From: Rhizobium sp. Root482
GTDB lineage: Bacteria; Pseudomonadota; Alphaproteobacteria; Rhizobiales; Rhizobiaceae
Direction of reading: 5' to 3'
NCBI RefSeq assembly: GCF_001426565.1
Contig: NZ_LMFA01000009.1
Span: 1 to 64,000 of the forward strand
Length of the DNA: 64,000 nucleotides
Below are positions 1-8,245 of this stretch, piece after piece. The notes beneath the pieces are model-generated. The model had not been told where the DNA came from. It worked only from the letters and a program-made list of their open reading frames with translations, and did not search any database. The translations under genes were made by a program, and so were the position numbers. The number at the start of each line of letters is the position of its first letter. The first letter of the stretch is position 1.

Positions 1-71
1 TGCTCGACAACCATTCGAACGGCGCGGGCGCGGACTTCAGGAGAAAACTTGTTTGTCGTCTTGCTTGTCAT
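1..71 (-). CDS. IS3-family transposase OrfA, N-terminal fragment (runs off the window)
   Basis: Starting at the ATG at 71 on the minus strand the frame reads MTSKTTNKFSPEVRARAVRM and continues to the window edge. This is the usual opening of the small helix-turn-helix OrfA of IS3-family elements, which binds the terminal repeats and is normally fused to the DDE OrfB by -1 frameshifting. Only about 23 residues are visible, so neither the frameshift site nor integrity can be judged. The position, about 50 bases inside the terminal repeat, fits the family. Confidence 0.75.
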   Translation of the reverse strand, partial: MTSKTTNKFSPEVRARAVRMVVE

Positions 72-121
72 AGACCCTACTTCTCGCGAGTTGGGGTCCC
101 CGGCAAACCCGGTGCAGTTCA
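1..121 (-). mobile_element. IS3-family insertion sequence, orfA-side end (partial)
   Basis: The outer end of the element is at about base 121. Read on the minus strand it begins TGAACTGCACCGGGTTTGCC, the kind of terminal repeat found in IS3-family (IS407/IS1222-like) elements, and is followed after about 50 bases by the start of a transposase OrfA. The rest of the element lies to the left of the window. It has inserted into an ABC permease gene whose 3' part starts at 122. The target duplication cannot be checked because the other end is missing. Confidence 0.8.
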
Positions 122-328
122 AACCGCGGCGTCATCACTCCGGCGCTTCTGGGCGGGCGAAAGGACTCCATAATCGCACAGATCATCCAAGTGCAGGTGA
201 TGAACCTGGGTGAGTTCAACATTGCCGCCGCGATGGGCTAGATTCTCATGGTTGTCACCATTCTCCTTCTGCTGGTTTATGGGCGGTTCTTCAGTCTCAA
301 CACCCTTTTCGGGAGCAGCGCAAGATGA
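122..328 (+). pseudogene. Polyamine-type ABC transporter permease (PotB-like), C-terminal remnant
   Basis: The frame with codons starting at 122, 125 and so on reads VITPALLGGRKDSIIAQ, then VQVMNLGEFNIAAAMG, then an amber codon at 239-241, then ILMVVTILLLLVYGRFF, and stops at 326-328. The VTPALLGG motif and the following last membrane helix are typical of PotB/PotH-type permeases of spermidine/putrescine importers. The 5' part is lost to the IS end at 121 and the remnant has an internal stop, so the gene is dead twice over. The terminal TGA overlaps the ATG of the next permease (ATGA), the normal coupling of a PotB-PotC pair. Confidence 0.85.
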
Positions 329-1131
329 ATAGAAACTCGCTGAATGTCTCGTGGGTCCTGCTATATTTCTATGCAGGCATCGCCGTCATCTTCACGTTGC
401 TGCCGGTGTTGATGATATTTTCCTTCGCATTCAATTCCGCCCCATATCTTGCATTTCCACCGCAAGGTTTTTCCGTGCAATGGTTTGCCGCGTTCTTCCA
501 GGAGCCGACATGGATCAAGGCCGCCGTCAGGAGCCTTGAGATCGCCGTGGCGACGACAATTGTGTCAGTGATATGCGGAACGCTGGCTGCCTTTGCTGCC
601 GTGCGAAAGAAGATGCGGTACGGCAATACAATCTCTATTTTTCTGCTGTTTCCGATGATCGGACCGCACATCACCTTTGCCATCGGCATATTCGGAATAT
701 TCTCTCGCCTGAATCTTACCGGGACGACCATCGGCCTCGTGCTGGCGCATAGCGCGATGGCCGTTCCATTCGTCTATATCAATGTCGCCTCACGTCTTTC
801 GACTTTCGATGCATCGCTGGAGCGGGCGGCCCAAAGTCTCGGAGCCTCGCAGGTGCAGTGTTTCCTGCGCATTACCGCGCCCATTATTGCTCCGGCGATC
901 ATTGCGGGCGGTGTTTTCGCATTCATTATCTCCTGGGATGAATTCATCATCACTTATCTCGTCGCTGATTTCAGCACGCAGACTTTGCCTTTGCGGTTCT
1001 TCTCCGGAATCCAGTACGGCGTCGATGTTACGGCCGCCGCCGCTGCGGTGCTGGTTCTCTTCGCCCTGGCCCGGGGCATCGCCCTGTATCGCCTCACCAC
1101 CATCTGGATCATCCGGGGCAAGCGGGGTTAG
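325..1131 (+). CDS. ABC transporter permease, spermidine/putrescine type (PotC-like)
   Basis: A 268-residue inner-membrane permease with about six hydrophobic segments. The EAA loop region (around residues 170-190, DASLERAAQSLGASQ) contacts the ATPase in this family. Sequence and length fit PotC/PotI-type permeases. The start overlaps the stop of the broken PotB-like gene, so it was the second permease of that operon. With its partner destroyed by the IS and no ATPase or binding-protein gene beside it in the window, the transporter is probably non-functional unless the lost parts are supplied from elsewhere. Transcription would now depend on read-through from the IS. Confidence 0.85.
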   Translation: MNRNSLNVSWVLLYFYAGIAVIFTLLPVLMIFSFAFNSAPYLAFPPQGFSVQWFAAFFQEPTWIKAAVRSLEIAVATTIVSVICGTLAAFAAVRKKMRYGNTISIFLLFPMIGPHITFAIGIFGIFSRLNLTGTTIGLVLAHSAMAVPFVYINVASRLSTFDASLERAAQSLGASQVQCFLRITAPIIAPAIIAGGVFAFIISWDEFIITYLVADFSTQTLPLRFFSGIQYGVDVTAAAAAVLVLFALARGIALYRLTTIWIIRGKRG

Positions 1132-1162
1132 GCGATGACGCAATTTCAATCCTGAAGTCCAT

Positions 1163-1188
1163 GCCCGTTTCTTAATATTGAGAACGGC
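1163..1188 (+). terminator. Possible terminator hairpin after the permease gene
   Basis: Inverted repeat CCGTTTCT / AGAACGG with an A/T-rich loop, about 35 bases after the permease stop. One base is bulged and there is no clear T-run, so it is only a plausible transcript end. The rest of 1132-1290 holds no gene that I recognise. Confidence 0.3.
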
Positions 1189-1290
1189 CCAGAAACAAAT
1201 CCGTGAAGAATTTCTTGCCAGGATAACACCTGGAACAAGAAGGGCGTCTTCACGATACAATAAAACCCATAGGAAGGTTGATAAGGTATC

Positions 1291-1719
1291 ATGAGTGCAG
1301 ATAATAACGTTCAGACGGTCCTCAATTCGATAGACGTGATTTTCAACAAGGGGCAATTTGATAGAATCCCTGAGTTCTATTCGCCCGAGTTCCGGACGCA
1401 TCAGGGTGGCTACGGATTGATGTTGTGGGAGCCCGGCTGGGACGGGCTGCACAAGCACGTAGCGGAAATCAGGAAGATGTGGCCTGATTACCATGAGGAA
1501 GTCGAACTCATCTTCGGCGCGGGCGAACTTGTCACGGTTCGGATGAATCTCACCGACACCAGTCTGGGAGACGGGGCGCTGCCGCATACCGACAAGTCAT
1601 TCAAGGTGAAGGACATGATGATCTGCCGCGTCGTCGATAACAGGCTGGTCGAACAATGGGGACTGACCGACAATTATTCCAGGTTGATTCAGCTGGGTTA
1701 TATCAACCCGGTCGTATAG
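1291..1719 (+). CDS. SnoaL-like / NTF2-fold protein (ester cyclase type)
   Basis: A 142-residue protein of the SnoaL-like polyketide-cyclase/ester-cyclase group in the NTF2-like fold. Recognisable features are the N-terminal helix with FNKGQFDRIPEFYSPEF, the central WDGLHKHVAEIRKMWPDYH segment and the C-terminal VEQWGLTDN strand. The length is normal for a single NTF2-fold domain. In this superfamily the cone-shaped pocket binds small hydrophobic molecules, but many members have no known reaction. It stands alone between the broken polyamine operon and a VOC-like gene, so context gives no substrate. A strong hairpin follows the stop. Confidence 0.7.
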   Translation: MSADNNVQTVLNSIDVIFNKGQFDRIPEFYSPEFRTHQGGYGLMLWEPGWDGLHKHVAEIRKMWPDYHEEVELIFGAGELVTVRMNLTDTSLGDGALPHTDKSFKVKDMMICRVVDNRLVEQWGLTDNYSRLIQLGYINPVV

Positions 1720-1729
1720 GCACGAAACA

Positions 1730-1772
1730 GACCGGCAGTGCGGCATGTCCTGCCGCGCTGCCGTGGCCGGTC
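1730..1772 (+). terminator. Long stem-loop after the SnoaL-like gene
   Basis: Nested inverted repeats just after the stop at 1719: inner stem CAGTGCGGCA (1736-1745) with TGCCGCGCTG (1751-1760), one G-U pair, and outer stem GACCGG (1730-1735) with CCGGTC (1767-1772). There is no T-run, so it may stabilise the mRNA end rather than terminate transcription by itself. Confidence 0.45.
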
Positions 1773-1905
1773 ACGCGAAAAACTGGCCCGGTTTGCCGCG
1801 GTGAAGGCATCGCCATCATCCTCTGTCTGCAAGGCGCCGACGAGAACAATCCGCATATCTGTACCGGGCTTTTGAACATTTTCACCGTCTATCGAGGTCA
1901 AGATC

Positions 1906-2337
1906 ATGAAGTTGAATCATTTCTCCAACCGGGTCGAAGACACATATTTCGACATCGTCGTTGAAATGCTGAAAACTGAGCTAGGATTTATTGAACTTCG
2001 CCGCACCGAACGATCCATCTGGATGCGACAGGCTGGCGCCAATGTCGATCTCCAATTCTCACGCAGCGAAGTCGTCAACCGCGACGCGGACAAGCGAGGA
2101 TCGCAGGTGGCGTTCCTGAGCGAAGCACCACGCGCCGATCTGGAACGGCTCGTGGCTTGGTTACGTGGCAAGGGACTGGACGCGACAGTGGGACAGTGGT
2201 CGGACAAGGAATTCTTCCTTGATGTTCCAGCAGCCTTCATCGATTTCGTGATAGAGGCGATAACGCCCGATATCGCGGATTACGACATTTCCACCCGGGA
2301 CAAGGCGAGTGCGCATCCATCTCGACCGCAAAATTAA
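1906..2337 (+). CDS. VOC/glyoxalase-like hypothetical protein
   Basis: A 143-residue soluble protein. The opening MKLNHFSNRVEDTYFDIVVE, with a single strand-helix-strand unit and repeated short strands, resembles one half of a vicinal-oxygen-chelate (glyoxalase/dioxygenase) protein. No convincing metal triad can be assigned, so no reaction is proposed. It lies 186 bases after the SnoaL-like gene and 73 bases before an Lrp-type regulator gene on the same strand. The C-terminal tail after about residue 125 looks disordered. Confidence 0.5.
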   Translation: MKLNHFSNRVEDTYFDIVVEMLKTELGFIELRRTERSIWMRQAGANVDLQFSRSEVVNRDADKRGSQVAFLSEAPRADLERLVAWLRGKGLDATVGQWSDKEFFLDVPAAFIDFVIEAITPDIADYDISTRDKASAHPSRPQN

Positions 2338-2410
2338 AATACACCTATTTAGTAGACAATCCCTCCGTTTTCGCTAGCCTTGCCGCCAACCATGCAAGCT
2401 GGAGGGCACG

Positions 2411-2878
2411 ATGCTCGATCTGATCGACCGCAAGATCATTGCTGAACTGCAACGCGATGCGACCTTGTCAGTGGCCCATATCAGCGAACGCGTGGGCCTT
2501 TCCCCAACACCTTGCTGGAAGAGAATTCAGAAGCTCGAGCAGGCAGGTGTCATTCTCGGGCGGGTTGCATTGGTCGCTCCAGAAGAGGTCGGTTTCGGAC
2601 TGACCGTTTTCGTATCGATCGAGGTAGGGGACCACACGCCTGAATGGCGGACGAGTTTTACGCAGGCAATCGAGACCCTCCCGGAGGTCATGGAAGTCTA
2701 CAGAATGGCAGGCGAAATCGACTATATGCTGAGGGTTGCTGTCGCGGACATGGCTGTCTACGACGCCTTTTACCAGCGATTGACTGAACTTGTCCGCTTG
2801 AAGAATGTGACCTCCCACTTCGCCATGGAGAGGATCAAGAGTTCTACCGCCTACCCCGTCGATACGACGACGCGGTAG
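2411..2878 (+). CDS. Lrp/AsnC-family transcriptional regulator
   Basis: A 155-residue protein with an N-terminal winged helix-turn-helix (residues about 5-55: LDLIDRKIIAELQRDATLS, then SERVGLSPTPCWKRIQKLEQ) and a C-terminal RAM/ligand-binding domain that forms the octameric core in this family. The ATG follows GGAGG at 2401-2405. Such proteins sense amino acids or related small molecules. The nearest downstream operon on the same strand is the organosulfur cluster at 3257, which it might control; this is inference from position only. Confidence 0.9.
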   Translation: MLDLIDRKIIAELQRDATLSVAHISERVGLSPTPCWKRIQKLEQAGVILGRVALVAPEEVGFGLTVFVSIEVGDHTPEWRTSFTQAIETLPEVMEVYRMAGEIDYMLRVAVADMAVYDAFYQRLTELVRLKNVTSHFAMERIKSSTAYPVDTTTR

Positions 2879-3256
2879 ATAAGATTCACGGTTGCACGAA
2901 AGAGGTGCCGTTCAAATCCATGAAGCGAGAGCAACGCAGGGCGGCGCCTGCCGCGACGACCGCCGCCTGATGGCGGTTTGGCGCGGATCGGCTTCTTGAA
3001 CCTGGGCCCTGAACATCGATCAGCGCCATGCCTTCGATCGTGATGAAAGGCTGGGCGCGTGGCCAAATTGATATCAGGGCCAGATCTTTTCGTATCCGCC
3101 ATTGCGACATTCCGTGAGCCGGCAGGGTAGGCCAACTGTCCTCTTCTGTCCCCATTGCGCGCTAAATCTCTTCTCTTTTTTGCCTCAACTATGAAATGGA
3201 CGCCGGAGGTACGTCGCCATTAGTCTACAAAAACAGTGGATTTAATGGAGACGCCA
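2879..3256. other. Intergenic region upstream of the organosulfur operon
   Basis: 378 bases without a gene that I can support. GC-rich open frames on the minus strand here have no recognisable domain. It should hold the promoter of the operon starting at 3257. The motif TTAGTCTACAAA at 3220-3231 partly resembles TTGTCTACTAAA, read on the minus strand upstream of the AsnC-type regulator (2348-2359); the shared core is GTCTAC. Confidence 0.4.
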
Positions 3257-3865
3257 ATGCCCAGTTTCAACATCCTCGGCCTAGCCGGCAGTTTCAGCCT
3301 ACCCTCCCGCACACGCCGTCTCGTCGAAGAAGCGGTTGACCGGACTGTAGCTCGCTATGGTGGACACTCCAGGGTCATCGACCTTTCGCAACTGGGCTCC
3401 GATATTGCCGGAGCGCGCCACATCGAGGATCTCACCGGTTCGGCCCGCGACATGATCGACCTTATCGTCGAGGCCGATGCGCTCGTCGTGGCGAGTCCCG
3501 TCTACAAGGGAAGCTATCCGGGCCTCTTCAAGCATCTCTTCGACCTGATAGAACCCACCGCGCTTGCGGAAAAACCCGTGCTGCTTGCCGCGACCGGAGG
3601 CGGAGACAAACACGCCCTGGTCATCGAGCATCACCTGCGTCCGCTCTTTGCGTTCTTCGAGGCCCAGACACTTGCCACCGGCGTTTATGCCGCCGAGCGG
3701 GATTTCACCGATGGCCAGATCACGTCGCCCGGCCTGATCGCCAGACTGGATCGCGCTGTGGCGCAATTCGAACCATATCTGCAGCAGGACAGCCGGAGCC
3801 TGCCCTTCGCCGCGCGGATCGATCGCTGGCGAGGCACATTGGACGCTATCGCCGCCATTGCCTGA
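3257..3865 (+). CDS. msuE: NAD(P)H-dependent FMN reductase (MsuE-like)
   Basis: A 202-residue flavodoxin-fold FMN reductase. The N-terminal strand and phosphate loop (ILGLAGSFSLPSRTR, near residues 4-18) and the ASPVYKGSYPGLFKHLFDL segment typical of MsuE/SsuE-type reductases are present. It would deliver reduced FMN to the two-component monooxygenase encoded next. The ATG at 3257 is preferred over the upstream in-frame GTG (3236) and ATG (3245) because GGAG at 3247-3250 lies six bases before it. It is first in a five-gene organosulfur operon. The symbol reflects family resemblance; the exact sulfonate substrate is not shown. Confidence 0.85.
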   Translation: MPSFNILGLAGSFSLPSRTRRLVEEAVDRTVARYGGHSRVIDLSQLGSDIAGARHIEDLTGSARDMIDLIVEADALVVASPVYKGSYPGLFKHLFDLIEPTALAEKPVLLAATGGGDKHALVIEHHLRPLFAFFEAQTLATGVYAAERDFTDGQITSPGLIARLDRAVAQFEPYLQQDSRSLPFAARIDRWRGTLDAIAAIA

Positions 3866-3898
3866 CCCACCCTTCGATCTCACGAGGAGAATTCACAA

Positions 3899-5251
3899 AT
3901 GTCCCGACAGATCAAACTTGGAGCCTTCCTGCCCGGCGGTGGCCAGCACATCGCTTCATGGCGTCACCCAGACCAGCCGGCCGAAGGCGCGACCAGCTTC
4001 GAGTTTCACAAGCAACTCGCACTGACCGCCGAACGCGGCCTCTTCGACGCTTACTTCCTTGCAGACGGACTTGCCGTCTCCTTCGGTGGCAGCACCGAAG
4101 GCGGCAGCGCCAAGGTGGCCGGGCTGGAGCCCGTCACGCTTTTCTCCGCGCTTGCACCGCTTACCTCCCATATCGGCTTCATCGCGACGGCCTCCACCAC
4201 CTACGAAGAGCCCTACAATCTTGCCCGAAAATTCGCGTCGCTCGACCTCATTTCCAACGGGCGAGCGGGCTGGAACGTGGTAACCACCGCGACGGAAGCT
4301 GCGGCCCACAACTTCAGCCTCGACCAGCAGCATCCGCATGCCTTCCGATATGCCCGCGCCAAGGAGCATGTCGATGTCGTCAAGAAGCTCTGGGACAGCT
4401 TCGAGGACGACGCCTTCATCCGCGACAAGGATACCGGCACATTCTTCGACCCCGAGAAACTGCACGTCACCGACCACCGGGGCGAACATTTCAAGGTCAA
4501 GGGACCTCTGAACGTTCCCCGATCTCCGCAGGGCCATCCGGTCATTGTGCAGGCCGGTCAATCCGAAGACGGCCGTGGCCTTGCGGCCGCAACCGCGGAA
4601 GTCATCTTCACCGCTCATCAGCGGCTCGATACGGCACAGGAATTTTATCGTGACATCAAATCACGAGCACAGGGTCTCGGGCGCGACCCCCGCCATATTC
4701 TCGTCATGCCTGGCGTATCGCCCTTCGTCGGCAGGACGGAAGACGAGGCGCGCGAAAAATATGAGCGTCTTACCAGCCTGATCCTCGAGGAGGATGGGAT
4801 CGCTCTGCTGAATGGCCTGACCGGTGGCACGCTCGACCTGAAGGGCTATGACCTCGACGGCCCCCTTCCCCCGGCACCGCCCACGGAAGGCATGAAGAGC
4901 CGCCAGGCCCTCATCCGTCAGATCGCCGACGAGAACAACTTCACCATCCGCCAGCTCTATCAGTGGGTGGCCTCCGCTCGCGGCCATTTTACAGTGGTCG
5001 GCTCGGCTGCGCAGGTCGCCGATACGCTGCAGGAATGGTTTGAAAATGAAGGCGCGGATGGTTTCAACATCCTGCCGCCCTGGCTTCCTACCGCCCTGGA
5101 CGACTTCATCGAACTCGTCATCCCGGAATTACAGCGCCGCGGGCTGTTCCGCACCGCATACGAGGGCCGCACTCTTCGGGAGAACCTTGGCCTTCCCTAT
5201 CCCGAAAATCGCTGGGCAGGCGCCCGAAACGCCGTTCAAGCAGCCGAATGA
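3899..5251 (+). CDS. FMNH2-dependent monooxygenase, NtaA/SnaA/DszA family
   Basis: A 450-residue bacterial-luciferase-like oxygenase. The N-terminus (LGAFLPGGGQHIASWRHP) and the FDAYFLADG, NGRAGWNVVT and VIVQAGQSEDGRGLAA segments are characteristic of the NtaA/SnaA/SoxA/DszA branch, which uses reduced FMN and O2 to attack C-S or C-N bonds. A GAGGAG ribosome-binding site precedes the ATG. It sits 33 bases after the FMN reductase gene and directly before SsuCAB-type importer genes, which points to an organosulfur compound as substrate. SsuD belongs to a different, shorter branch, so calling it an alkanesulfonate monooxygenase would be too specific. Confidence 0.85.
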   Translation: MSRQIKLGAFLPGGGQHIASWRHPDQPAEGATSFEFHKQLALTAERGLFDAYFLADGLAVSFGGSTEGGSAKVAGLEPVTLFSALAPLTSHIGFIATASTTYEEPYNLARKFASLDLISNGRAGWNVVTTATEAAAHNFSLDQQHPHAFRYARAKEHVDVVKKLWDSFEDDAFIRDKDTGTFFDPEKLHVTDHRGEHFKVKGPLNVPRSPQGHPVIVQAGQSEDGRGLAAATAEVIFTAHQRLDTAQEFYRDIKSRAQGLGRDPRHILVMPGVSPFVGRTEDEAREKYERLTSLILEEDGIALLNGLTGGTLDLKGYDLDGPLPPAPPTEGMKSRQALIRQIADENNFTIRQLYQWVASARGHFTVVGSAAQVADTLQEWFENEGADGFNILPPWLPTALDDFIELVIPELQRRGLFRTAYEGRTLRENLGLPYPENRWAGARNAVQAAE

Positions 5252-5274
5252 CTGGTGAACGGAGAGGAACCACA

Positions 5275-6123
5275 ATGGCTATCGTCCAATCGGAACAACG
5301 CGATGCGTATCGCAGAGTGCAATACGAACCCTCCGTCTCCGCCGCCCTTGCCGGGAAAACCGTCAAAAGCCTGACCCGGTTCGGAAGTCGCTATGGAGTG
5401 CTCATCGCCTTTCTGATCCTGTGGCAGATTGCGAGCCGGCTGGGCTGGTTGAGCCCGGCCGTCTTCCCGCCACTCGATGCGATACTGACCGCCCTCTGGA
5501 ATGGCCTTGCCGGCGGCGGCTTGCTGGACGACATCGCCATCAGCCTGCAGCGCGCCGGGATCGCATTCTCGGCAGCCGTGCTCGTCGGTATCCCGCTCGG
5601 GCTGTTCATGGGGCAAGTGAAGGCGGTCGAGCGAAGCCTCGATCCGATCCTTCAGTTGTTCCGGCAGACATCGGCCCTGGCGCTCTATCCGGTCTTCATT
5701 CTTCTGCTGGGCCTCGGCGAAGCCTCCAAGGTGTTCGTCATCTTCTGGGCCACCCTGTTTCCAACACTTCTGGCCACGATCGGAGGCGTAAAACAGGCCG
5801 ACCCGAAGCTTATCGAGATGGCACGCGTCTATGGAGCGTCGCGACTGTCCATCTTTCGCCGTGTGGTGTTGCCGGGCGCCGTCCCCTCGATCTTCGTCGG
5901 TCTGAGGCTCAGCGCCACCACCGCCCTTCTCCTGTTGATCGCCGCCGAGATGATCGGCGCCAATAGCGGCGTCGGTTTCCAGGTCATGAACGCTCAGTAC
6001 AATTTCCAGATCCCGCTGATGTTCGCCGCGATCCTGTTGCTGGCCATCCTCGGGCTCGGCGCAAACTACATGCTGGAGCGCCTGCAAGGCAGGCTCTGCC
6101 GCTGGAACCAACTGAACCGCTGA
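5275..6123 (+). CDS. ssuC: ABC transporter permease, sulfonate/taurine/nitrate type (SsuC-like)
   Basis: A 282-residue inner-membrane permease of the SsuC/TauC/NrtB family, with about six hydrophobic segments and an EAA-type loop (MARVYGASRLSIFRRVVLPG) near residues 181-202. The ATG at 5275 follows GAGAGGAAC; an earlier in-frame ATG at 5248 overlaps the upstream stop and would add nine residues. It forms the membrane channel of the importer with the binding protein and ATPase encoded next. Confidence 0.9.
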   Translation: MAIVQSEQRDAYRRVQYEPSVSAALAGKTVKSLTRFGSRYGVLIAFLILWQIASRLGWLSPAVFPPLDAILTALWNGLAGGGLLDDIAISLQRAGIAFSAAVLVGIPLGLFMGQVKAVERSLDPILQLFRQTSALALYPVFILLLGLGEASKVFVIFWATLFPTLLATIGGVKQADPKLIEMARVYGASRLSIFRRVVLPGAVPSIFVGLRLSATTALLLLIAAEMIGANSGVGFQVMNAQYNFQIPLMFAAILLLAILGLGANYMLERLQGRLCRWNQLNR

Positions 6124-6157
6124 AGCAATCCCTTCCCCTTCGAAAGGACGCACAATC

Positions 6158-7165
6158 ATGAACATCACGCGCAGACATATCAATCTTCTGGCCATGCACT
6201 CCGCTGCCGCGCTTTTCTTCAGCACGGCCCTTCTCAGCGGCGCACAGGCCGCCGAGGAGCCAACCACGATCCGCTTCCTCGCCAGCCATGGCGGTGTTTC
6301 GGCCCATGAACTGGCTGTGGAACTGGGTTATTTCGAAGGTACCGACGTTGTTCTCCAGAATATCGGCTATGCAGGCGGCGGCCCTGAATCCCTGTTCGCA
6401 CTGGCATCCGGCAGCGTCGAACTCGGCAGCGCAGCGACCGCGGCGGTTCTGAACTCGATAGCAGGCGGCAACGACTTCGTTGCGGCCTATCCCAGCAACG
6501 GCATCAATGCCGATGTCAAAAGCATCTTTTACGTGCTTGAGGACAGCCCGATCCGCACCATCAAGGACATCGTCGGCAAGACGATAGCGGTAAATACACT
6601 TGGCGCGCACCTCGACCACACCGTGCGCGAAGCTCTGCATTCAAACGGCTGGCCGCAAGATTCGACGCGCCTTATCGTGGTACCGGGTCCGCAACTCGAA
6701 CAGGTCCTGCGTTCGAAGCAGGTTGACGTTTCGGCCTTCGGGTACTGGCAGACCACTTTTGAAGGCGCGGCGCGCAAGGTCGGCGGCCTGCGTGCTGTCT
6801 TCGACGATACGCAGGTGCTCGGAGAGATCGCGGGCGGTTTCGTCGTCTTGCGGCGCGACTGGATCGAAGACCATCCCCACGCCGCCGAGACTTTCGTCAA
6901 CGCCTCCGCCAAGGCGCTCGATTTCGCCCGCGAGAACCCGGACAAGACGAAGGAGATACTCGCGCGCGTTCTGAAGGAGCGGGGAGAAAATCCGGAGATC
7001 GCACAGTATTTCGCAGGTTTTGGCGTGCGGCCAGGTGGTCGGGCGGTCGACCGCGACCTGCAGTTCTGGATCGACGTCCTTATCCGCGACGGCAAGCTCT
7101 CCGAAGGTCAGATCAAGGCGGCCGACATCCTCTATGTGCCCGAAACCGTTGTGAACGGAGGATGA
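6158..7165 (+). CDS. ssuA: ABC transporter substrate-binding protein, sulfonate/nitrate type (SsuA-like)
   Basis: A 335-residue periplasmic protein with a Sec-type signal sequence (MNITRRHINLLAMHSAAAL..., cleavage near AQAAEE). The mature part has the NMT1/SsuA-like pattern: TIRFLASHGGVSAHELA, a VGKTIAVNT strand and a QVDVSAFGYWQT region. In this family the two-lobe protein binds a sulfonate, nitrate-like anion or thiamine precursor. Linkage to FMN reductase and flavin monooxygenase supports an organosulfur ligand. It ends inside the ribosome-binding region of the ATPase gene. Confidence 0.85.
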   Translation: MNITRRHINLLAMHSAAALFFSTALLSGAQAAEEPTTIRFLASHGGVSAHELAVELGYFEGTDVVLQNIGYAGGGPESLFALASGSVELGSAATAAVLNSIAGGNDFVAAYPSNGINADVKSIFYVLEDSPIRTIKDIVGKTIAVNTLGAHLDHTVREALHSNGWPQDSTRLIVVPGPQLEQVLRSKQVDVSAFGYWQTTFEGAARKVGGLRAVFDDTQVLGEIAGGFVVLRRDWIEDHPHAAETFVNASAKALDFARENPDKTKEILARVLKERGENPEIAQYFAGFGVRPGGRAVDRDLQFWIDVLIRDGKLSEGQIKAADILYVPETVVNGG

Positions 7166-7167
7166 TC

Positions 7168-7938
7168 ATGACGCAGACGCATGTTACCAGCCGCGGAGAG
7201 GTCTCGATCCGAGACCTCTCCAAGTCCTTCTCTCTCAACGGACGCGCCCTCAAGGTGTTGCGCAACATCGATCTCGATGTGGCAAGCGGTCAGTGCATCG
7301 CCATCGTCGGCGCAAGCGGCTCGGGAAAGACGACGCTGCTGCGCATCCTGGCGGGCCTGGAGGCGGCCGACAGTGGCGACGTCCTGATCGACGGGGCTCC
7401 GATCCATGGCGTCGGAGCAGAGCGAGCCGTGATCTTCCAGGAGCCGCGTCTTCTGCCTTGGCTGACGGTCATGGAAAACGTCGTCTTCCCGCTCGAAATC
7501 CGTAAAATTGCAGGCGATGACAGCATAAAATGCGCGCATCGTTACCTTCGCTTGGTCGGGCTTACCGATTTCGCGGACGCCTATCCCGCTCAGTTGTCCG
7601 GCGGCATGGCCCAGCGTGTGGGCATCGCGCGGGCACTTGCGGTACAGCCAGAACTCCTTCTGCTCGACGAACCCCTGGGAGCGCTCGATGCGATGACGAA
7701 GATGACGATGCAGGAGGAATTGGCGCGGATATGGGCGGAGGAGCATGTGACGATGGTCCTCGTCACCCACGACCTCGAAGAGGCGATCTATCTGGCCGAC
7801 AAGGTCGTGATCCTGCCGCGGCAAAAGGGCAGCGCCATTCGCACGGTTGAAGTGGATCTCCCTCGCCCCCGCGATCGCAGCAATCCCGGCTTCGTTTCAC
7901 TGCGCCAGTCTCTCCTGGCCGAGTTCGGACTGCATTAA
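7168..7938 (+). CDS. ssuB: ABC transporter ATP-binding protein, sulfonate type (SsuB-like)
   Basis: A 256-residue ATPase with Walker A GASGSGKTT (residues 48-56), signature LSGGMAQRVGIARAL and Walker B LLLLDEPLGALD, the DEPLGALD variant typical of SsuB/TauB/NrtD. The ATG at 7168 is preferred because GGAGGA at 7157-7162 lies five bases before it; the ATG at 7162 overlaps that site and the upstream stop. It energises the SsuC-type permease at the inner membrane and closes the operon. Confidence 0.9.
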   Translation: MTQTHVTSRGEVSIRDLSKSFSLNGRALKVLRNIDLDVASGQCIAIVGASGSGKTTLLRILAGLEAADSGDVLIDGAPIHGVGAERAVIFQEPRLLPWLTVMENVVFPLEIRKIAGDDSIKCAHRYLRLVGLTDFADAYPAQLSGGMAQRVGIARALAVQPELLLLDEPLGALDAMTKMTMQEELARIWAEEHVTMVLVTHDLEEAIYLADKVVILPRQKGSAIRTVEVDLPRPRDRSNPGFVSLRQSLLAEFGLH

Positions 7939-8245
7939 GGGTATAGATGCAGCTCGGTGCATCCCGGCATCTCAGGGCAGTCGATGGAATACCTCACCGG
8001 CTTGCCCCAAGGACGAAGACGCAATCGCCTCTCCGTGATTGCGTCGATAACTTTTGTCAGTTCATCGTGCTTGTCCCGCCCTGCCCCGAATACCGCTCTG
8101 CGCTTCGGCGGCCTGCCGCTCGATCGCGAAGACGCTTCTCGGCGGCCGAAAGACATACGCCAACCGAATGGTTGGCACAACCTTGTGGTTGTATCATGTC
8201 ACGGCGCCCGCTTGAGCGGCGCTTCATTTCAAAGGGGAAACGTCC
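7939..8245. other. Intergenic region with a palindrome upstream of the aquaporin gene
   Basis: 307 bases without a supported gene. The inverted repeat ACAACC-TTGT-GGTTGT at 8177-8192 lies 54 bases before the aquaporin start and could be an operator or overlap the promoter. A TTCGGC/GCCGAA repeat around 8104-8150 has too long a loop to be convincing as a terminator. Confidence 0.4.

Noticed and set aside
2886-3155. Minus-strand frame of 89 codons in the gap before the FMN reductase gene
   Set aside because: No ribosome-binding site, no recognisable domain, Arg/Pro/Ser-rich composition typical of random GC-rich frames.
5236-6267. 343-codon open frame opposite ssuC
   Set aside because: Antisense to a clear permease gene with ribosome-binding site and operon context; the translation is polar and low in complexity.
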